Shown here in pieces: positions 6,142 through 11,611 of a DNA stretch of 11,611 bases (the first letter of the stretch is position 1; every line of letters starts with the position of its first letter). The stretch is from Hamiltosporidium magnivora (lineage: Eukaryota; Microsporidia; Dubosqiidae). Made by a program: the position numbers and the translations under genes. The stretch spans positions 1-11,611 of the forward strand of contig PITI01000496.1 in the NCBI GenBank assembly GCA_004325065.1, in the 5' to 3' direction. The notes under the pieces were generated by a model. That model was not told the DNA's origin. It did not search any database and saw only the letters and a list, made by a program, of their open reading frames with translations.

Positions 6142-9018
6142 AATCGATATAAATTCTAAACTGGCCTTAAAAAACGTCAGATTACATTAAAATTCTATAT
6201 ATATTTTGCTCAATTGGTCGTTTATTTCTTAGGTCTTCAAGAACGAAAAGGTTCACTTTAATGAATTAAATATTATTATCAAAGGCCTAAATATACTTTC
6301 GGAAATTTTTCCTTTTGTAATTAAATATACTGAGATAATCACTATATATTTATAAATATCATTAGAATAATTTAAAACGCTCACAAAATAATAAAAAAAT
6401 AAATCTAATTCTATCAACGTCATTTTTAATTAATATTTCATATCAAATATGAGATTTATGTTTGGAAACGTATAAATTTGAAATATTTCTCAAATAGATA
6501 GATTTTTACCTTTAGATTAATAATATATACAGAAAATCTTTATATAAAAACTGGAACAGAAAAAAGAAATTTAATTTGATTTAGTCCCCACCCTACTGCT
6601 TTTGAATGTAATTTTTAGAATTTCTTCTATGACGATATGGCACACGTTTTCTTAAGTTTTCTTTTGACTTTCAGCAAAGTTTTTTAAAATTTTTTCAATG
6701 AATGCGATATTATGTTTTAAATAAATTTAACAGAAATACCTGTAGTTTTTTATAGTTATGTCAAAATAAAATAATTATAGGTCGAATGTACAATATATAT
6801 AATTATAAAATATTCTATGTTAAAATTTGATTACGAACAGCTTGTAAATTATATTTAGAGTATAAGTAAGCTATAAAGTTTTTTCTTTTAACTTAACAAT
6901 TTTTTTATAAACTATATTTTAAATTTCTCTTTAAATAATCTAAGAAACTACTTAGTTATATAGTTACATAATACTGGATAAATAATATTTTAGTTGTATA
7001 ATGACCTTTATACATAAGAATAATGCAATCGGTAAAAAGATATTACAGAAACAAAGAAAATATGCAAATCTTTATAAAAAAAGCTAAAATCGAACCTTTA
7101 TTATTATGGTTATAAAGAATGTATGAAGGTTTTATAAGCGCCAATATAAATAACATAAGCATATATAGCCTAAAAAATGATTTAATGCAATTTTATAACC
7201 ATAAAATTATTTCTTGCTTGACAATCTATCGTGTTTAGCACTAATACTTTTACTTATATTTATTAAACTGAATAAATCAAATCAATTTTAATTCATATAT
7301 TTTTCATTCTCCAGATATAACTAATGTTTCTACGCCAATGCAATAAAGTATGATTCTGCAGATAAAATCAAATATCCATGAATTTCTCACGAAAAGTAGA
7401 GTTTACTTTGTTTTAATATGTAAATTATCGCTTTAGGATATACTATATTACTGATACTCGGCAATTTTATATTTCTAAAAGTTTTTTTATTGTAAGTATA
7501 TGTCTTTGGCTTGTATGTATTATTATTTTCCCAAAAAAACAAGCTCTCTGTATTCCTTACTATAGGTTAAGGCTAATTTTGCAACTATATCGCTAATATT
7601 ATAATCCTTTAATATGCATTCTTTTACCCTGGGATGTTTTTATGCGTATTGATTATTCCGACGACACATTGTTTAATTTTTTAAATTTAATCCGTTGTCT
7701 AATATTAATATAATTCTGATGTTTGTGTATTCTAAATAGTTATTATAGTTTTAAAAAAAGCTTTTTATGGATAGGAATTGATATTTAATGTTCTTACCGG
7801 GCCGTATTTAGATTTTTGATACATGCCAATTCCCTTTTTTTTTAAATATAAAATTAAAGCCTCTTATAATATATTTATAACTCTAAAAGTTCTATATTGT
7901 CTTTTTATATTTAAAAAATAATTTTCTATCTTTTTTGAGATCGAGTAAGTCTTTAATTTATAACTCTATAATGGCTGTAACAAAGCTTTCGTTTATTCTG
8001 CATGATTTTTTTGCGTTTAAAACTTTAATTATAAATATTATCAAGTATGTAAAATCAAATTGATTCGAAATATCGTTACATTGTATTTTTATTTTACGCT
8101 TTGGCAGATATAGACAACTTGATGTTCTTTTCTTATCTCAGCACAAATATATTTTCGAATTGATAAATTTTATGTTTATATCTGGTATAAGATGAGAGAA
8201 AAATAGGGTTGGAATACTATATTTATGTTGAAGTCTAAAGTTTTGCAAATAAGTAATATTTTCTACAAATCCATTTTACTATTTATAATACATTTATAAA
8301 AAGTATCTATTCCGTACAATATTAAAAATTTATAAAAATTTGGATAAAATATGATCAGAGAATATATTTTTTTCTACATGCTGGTAGATTATATCTAGAT
8401 TTTCTGTATAATAAAAATTCTTAAGTTGCTATTTTTTTATTAGTTATATAGCTTTGAAATGAGTGCGACAATTTTTGAGCTTAGTATATTAACTTCCCAA
8501 ACTAGATTCCTCAATGAGCAAAATGCATATGTGTGATATTCTAACATAATAGAACTCGGTTGAAAAGAAGTTTCGCTATGCATTATTACATATTTTTTAA
8601 GTAGAAAACACGGAAAGAGCTTTCTACTTTTTAATATCCAACAAATATACTATTTTGTATCTTAGTTTATTTCTAAGGAAATGAAATATATATTTTAATA
8701 GGCTGAGCTGACTATTTTATTTATAACTTCTTGAAATCATTACTACAAATGCCTCGTATATAACCGTGGTTTAAATCGTTTTAAATTTTTGATTGACAGA
8801 TCGACCAGATGAAGCTTAATGAAATATATTAATTCTACAAAAATGAAAATCATTTATTCGGAATTTGGAGTGTAAACTAAAACAATCTGTCTCAATTTAC
8901 GCAATTATATCTATGAATAGCAATTTTCATACTTTTTTCACGGATTTTCTTTTTTCAATTTTAACTTTTTTTGTCACTATAAAGTCAATGGATGTTAAAA
9001 GATCTTATAAAAATTCTA

Positions 9019-9053
9019 TTTTAAGAATCTAAAAGATTTGTAGATTCTTAAAA
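9019..9053. repeat. Perfect 13-bp inverted repeat with 9-base loop
   Basis: Left arm TTTTAAGAATCTA (9019-9031) and right arm TAGATTCTTAAAA (9041-9053) are perfect complements around the loop AAAGATTTG. The right arm is followed by a run of A, so on the - strand the hairpin would be preceded by T-rich sequence. It could be a short palindromic transposon end, a hairpin in a transcript, or chance in AT-rich DNA. No neighbouring gene gives it a role. Confidence 0.55.
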
Positions 9054-9872
9054 AAAATTACTCATTCTGTAAAAGAAAATTATCTAATTTTTTAAATAAC
9101 TTTCTGGTTTTATATGAAGATTGAGTAAGACATGGTGAATCATACTATTTCTGCTAAGTAGTTTTTTAAAATATTCATTTCAAATGTTAGCAAATTTAAG
9201 TTTCTTTTGCCTTTTAAAATTTAGTTTATGTACGAATTACAAATAAATTTTTTTGAGAATGAATCAGACTACATTTGTACAACTGGAACTAAATAAAAGA
9301 ATTATTAAAATCAGGAAAATATTAAAAAATTTTACATTCAAATTACTTTTCTGAGATTATAATTACTTTTTGAAATTCGCTTTGAATAAATTGAAGAGGA
9401 AACAAAAGAAGTAAATATATTAACTAAAATGTGATTTTTTTTAGCTTTTATTGACCCAGGATTTTATAGCAAAACCCAAATTGTTGTTCACAAATAACAT
9501 AGATAAGTCTTAAAAATATATCTAGATAATTATAAGGAACAATTTTACATAAAAATTGTACTTGAAAGCTCCAATTCAAATTTGTGTTTCCGCAAACTAA
9601 ATAATTTGTCGTTAACTTTTTTCTTATGTAGCATTCGAAATATTTGGGTAAAAACCTATCTTCCGAGGAAAATATAGATCGAAAATCTATGAATTTATTT
9701 CGTGAATACTTATTAAATAGAGAATGTTGAAAACAGATGGGGAAGTTTTGCATCAAACTTGGGATTTAGAAAATCTTGATCAAAAATATTGAGCTAAAAG
9801 AATACTACAAACATAAAACTTACAGACAGTGCAGATAATTCAAATAGACATTTGGACTAAATACTAAAAGCT

Positions 9873-9908
9873 CACCAGAAAATATCAGATTATAAAAAAA
9901 TTCTGGTG
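9873..9908. repeat. 8-bp inverted repeat CACCAGAA/TTCTGGTG
   Basis: The arms at 9873-9880 and 9901-9908 are perfect complements with a 20-base AT-rich loop. Four of the eight pairs are G/C, which stands out in this background. No gene context is available. Confidence 0.4.
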
Positions 9909-11611
9909 TACCCTTTTGTATCGGAAATATCTTTTGCTTCTTTACACATACAATTTCAAAATTTTACAGAACTAAGCTTTTTTACCGATTATATTATGTT
10001 CTAGGGTTTTTTAAGGTGGCTGAAAACACTTGGCTAAATTTCTCTTTGCACATCAAAACAATATTCAGATATAATTAAAAAGCTTAGGTAGATTGCGGTA
10101 ATAAAGTTAATTTTAATTCACTTACAATTTGATATGAAAAATTTATTTTTATATAAAAAAAATTTGACTTTAAGTCTTTGTAAGAATTTAGTTTTAAGAA
10201 ACACTAAATTTAGCATTTGTATATTTAAAGTTAAAATACATCGATAAGGTTTTTAGCTGTCTTGTTGAATATTTTAGTTTACATTTCCAAAGCTTGAATT
10301 ATCGTTCTATTGTCTTATTTAGGTGAATAAATTTAGATAAAATCTAAAATGATAAAAAAAATATCTTTTTATACATTTTTTTGTAATTAAGCCACAAGAT
10401 ACACCGTGAAACAAAATTATTGGACGATTCTTAATTACGGAATTTACACATAGGATTTGGATGGAAGGAATTTGAATGTAGCTTTTTGAATACATATACT
10501 TCAGTGGTTTCGGTTTAAAGATTAAAATTAAGGTTTGAAAATTATTTGTACTGTCAACCTAAAAGTTATTTACAGTTTGTTTCAAAATCAGGTTCGAATA
10601 TTATCATAACTATAATCTGTTTCAATGAAGTTAAATTTTTTTTTACTATTTTTTCTAAAAGCGTTAATTCTTTGTTCATAGCATACGAAAAAAAATTAAA
10701 TCTAGTGAATTTAGAAAAAAATATTGTAGCAAAACAAAGGTATTTCTTAATTGAACGCTTAGGGAATAATGTTTAATTTTTTTTACACCCGAAATGTGTT
10801 TTGTTTTAGAATCTACATGTGGTAAAAAAAACTATCTTTTTCCAACAAATTTTAAAATTTAGTTAAATTTCGTAAATAATATACAATATTTTACAACTTC
10901 CCTAATTTCTTTGTTATATTTATATTAAAAATCTTCAAATAGCTAAAATAACTTAGCCCGACGATAATTAAACGTTCAAAAGAAACATAATAGTGATTTG
11001 ATATCGGTAAAATGTAAATATAAGATTTTGATTTTCAATCTCTTACATTCATCTATTTAATTGTGTAAATTTTATTTGTTTATCAATTAAATATTCTATC
11101 AAAGCAATTTCAATGTAAATTTTATTTTTAAAATTAAACGAATATCTGTTTAAGTTAAGTAGTTTTTGCTTTATTTTTTAATTAAAACCTTAAAAAAGTA
11201 TATCTTACCATGCTTTCTATTTCTTAAATATAAACTTTTTTGTAAATTGTTCTTAATTCAGTTCATTTGAAGAGCTAAAACATTTTTTGTATTTATAAAA
11301 ATCTTAAATAATTGCTATCAGATTTAAATTAACAAATATTGTTTTAAGACCTCATTCAAGCAAAACACTGAGCAAATGGTAGAAAAAATGAATCATTTTC
11401 TAAAGTTACACGTAATCATTACATATTAAAAGGATTCTTTGTATATGTTTAAATGCTTGCAATATATTTAATTTTTTAATAGATTTTTGTTTTAAGGAGT
11501 CAGAAAGAAATATCTTTTTTATGAATTAACACTTTGAAAGATATGAACAGTTAAATATTTTTTATCAAAAAAATATCACATACCGATAAAAATTTGTGGT
11601 TAGTGTTTATT

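Larger units (their letters stand above)
4061..11611. other. AT-rich gene desert of about 7.5 kb
   Basis: No frame on either strand gives a recognisable protein. The longest open frames are 102 codons on the - strand (9448-9756), 76 codons lacking an ATG (10546-10776), 68 codons on the - strand (5598-5804) and 60 codons (4275-4457). I found no tRNA-like cloverleaf (GGTTCGAAT at 10591 lacks stems), rRNA, hammerhead core or CRISPR-like array. Short coding-looking patches with Trp, Pro and Gly codons occur, for example around 10010-10110 and 10378-10480, always broken by stops. They could be gene fossils or chance. Inverted repeats and possible ancient repeats inside the desert are listed separately. 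Confidence 0.6.

Noticed and set aside
6992..7030. Apparent third copy of the putative 765-bp repeat (GTATAATGACC resembling TATTATGACC near 6016)
   Set aside because: Only one short word matches, the offset does not fit the other copies, and the flanks do not align.
10383..10438. 9-bp inverted repeat GTAATTAAG/CTTAATTAC
   Set aside because: Short, AT-rich arms with a 38-base gap, which is common by chance here.
10588..10602. GGTTCGAAT resembling a tRNA T-loop
   Set aside because: There is no pairing T-stem, anticodon arm or acceptor stem around it, so it is not a tRNA.
10546..10776. 76-codon + strand ORF
   Set aside because: It has no ATG, opening with TTG, and its Ile/Phe/Asn/Lys-rich product shows no domain.

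Overview
This is an extremely AT-rich (roughly 80% A+T by eye) eukaryotic window with almost no intact coding sequence. Retroelement debris, a degenerate minisatellite and a long gene desert point to a small AT-rich eukaryotic genome carrying LTR and non-LTR retrotransposons. A microsporidian of the Nosema/Vairimorpha or Hamiltosporidium type is my best guess. That is inference: no host housekeeping gene is present to confirm it. Nothing looks bacterial, as there are no operons, Shine-Dalgarno-led genes or dense coding.

Layout. Positions 1-500 hold an edge-truncated reading frame and one intact unrecognised 135-residue ORF (84-491). Positions 560-1712 hold a decayed gag-protease segment of a Ty3/Gypsy-type LTR retrotransposon on the + strand. 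It contains a gag core, a variant zinc knuckle (CX2HX4HX4, with the last Cys replaced by Arg) and a retropepsin with a DSG catalytic triplet and an LLGNEFL-type second motif, broken by several stops and at least two frameshifts. The remnant stops before reverse transcriptase, and I see no RNase H, integrase or LTRs. Positions 1849-2009 hold a short, more GC-rich coding-like scrap.

Positions about 2130-3600 form a degenerate minisatellite. A core like TAACACCCTGTTA, an interrupted dyad in its best copies, recurs about every 28-40 bp with strong C-over-G skew on the + strand. A block of about 270 bp with far higher GC (3029-3297) interrupts the array. It looks like the 3' end of a non-LTR retrotransposon, or a SINE derived from one, inserted on the - strand.

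Positions 3600-11611 are about 8 kb of AT-rich sequence with no recognisable gene, RNA or intact element. It contains a few perfect inverted repeats, hints of very old diverged repeats around 4.6-6.2 kb, and one 102-codon minus-strand ORF that may or may not be meaningful.

No pathway can be reconstructed. The window reads as a graveyard of mobile elements beside or within a repeat-rich (possibly subtelomeric or heterochromatic) region. The most interesting parts are the dyad minisatellite and the GC-rich insertion in it.
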